Source: Lentisphaeria bacterium
Lineage (GTDB): Bacteria; Verrucomicrobiota; Lentisphaeria; Victivallales; Victivallaceae
Direction of reading: 5' to 3'
Length of the DNA: 43,850 bases
Assembly (NCBI GenBank): GCA_900768505.1
Contig: CAAGED010000055.1
Location: 1 to 43,850 of the forward strand
Position 1 is the first letter of the stretch. Each line of letters starts with the position of its first letter. Both the position numbers and the translations under genes were made by a program. The notes beneath the pieces are model-generated. The model was not told where the DNA came from. It ran no database searches and worked only from the letters and a program-made list of their open reading frames with translations. This document shows positions 43,776-43,850 of this stretch, piece by piece.

Positions 43776-43850
43776 CGTCCGGAAAATTGCGCACATTTTG
43801 AAAGAGGCTACTTGACTGATTGATTATAATAACCACAAAACAATCAATCG
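43771..43850 (+). mobile_element. Left end of an IS256-family-like element (continues beyond the window)
   Basis: From GATAACGTCCGGAAAATTGC the sequence matches the decayed copy at 22427 closely. Both share TCCGGAAAATTGCGCACA and the inner palindrome GATTGATT ... AATCAATC, which contains TATAAT and probably carries the transposase promoter. In the older copy the transposase ATG lies just beyond this point. The element interrupts the sensor-kinase gene. Its right end and target duplication are outside the window. Confidence 0.7.

Overview
The window reads like the chromosome of a Gram-negative, carbohydrate-degrading bacterium. The most likely group is Lentisphaerota (Victivallales-like) or a relative in the PVC superphylum. 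This is inference from gene content: two divergent AraC-regulator/Gfo-Idh-MocA-oxidoreductase pairs, an alpha-L-fucosidase, a CE15-type esterase, a secreted sialate-O-acetylesterase-like protein, a small RRM protein, MreB, and a sigma54-like promoter before the heat-shock genes. Core genes have middling GC and good Shine-Dalgarno sites; intergenic DNA is very AT-rich.

Layout. 0.2-1.9 kb: an ArsR-type repressor, an ArsP/YraQ-like permease and a CxxC thioredoxin-like protein behind one promoter with a palindromic operator. 1.9-2.9 kb: no gene, but a promoter-plus-terminator unit that may be a small RNA. 2.9-4.0 kb: TetR regulator and CrcB fluoride channel. 4.0-7.2 kb (minus): sugar aminotransferase and MsbA-like ABC exporter, a probable envelope-glycan pair. 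7.5-13.0 kb: rlmD, radC, then carB behind a leader with two terminators. 13.3-17.1 kb: a HEPN-like membrane protein, a decayed gene fragment, and an AraC/Gfo-Idh pair. 17.2-22.3 kb: mreB (minus), then hsp20-hsp20-clpB. 22.4-28.1 kb: debris of an IS256-like and an IS3-like element around a GH29 fucosidase and a CE15-type esterase. 28.1-31.4 kb (minus): an AT-rich restriction-modification island made of a small HTH protein, a tandem adenine methyltransferase and an HNH nuclease. 31.8-32.1 kb: two identical tRNA-Phe genes. 32.3-37.8 kb: secreted esterase-like protein, RRM protein, lipase-like lipoprotein, and a secreted Arg-Pro-repeat protein. 37.9-41.1 kb: a second AraC/Gfo-Idh pair with a frameshifted EamA-type transporter. 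41.4-43.85 kb: a decayed receiver domain and a sensor kinase cut short by an insertion sequence whose left end closes the window.

How the parts fit. The glycan genes and AraC/Gfo-Idh pairs suggest local, inducible sugar uptake and oxidation. Hsp20 and ClpB form a disaggregation module. The restriction-modification island is the clearest acquired defence system. Two tandem D12-type methyltransferase domains with an HNH nuclease suggest an asymmetric recognition site, one domain per strand. Several loci are decaying (two IS remnants, a transporter, a receiver domain, a glycoside-hydrolase-like fragment), so the accessory part of this chromosome is in active turnover. No CRISPR array and no rRNA were seen.
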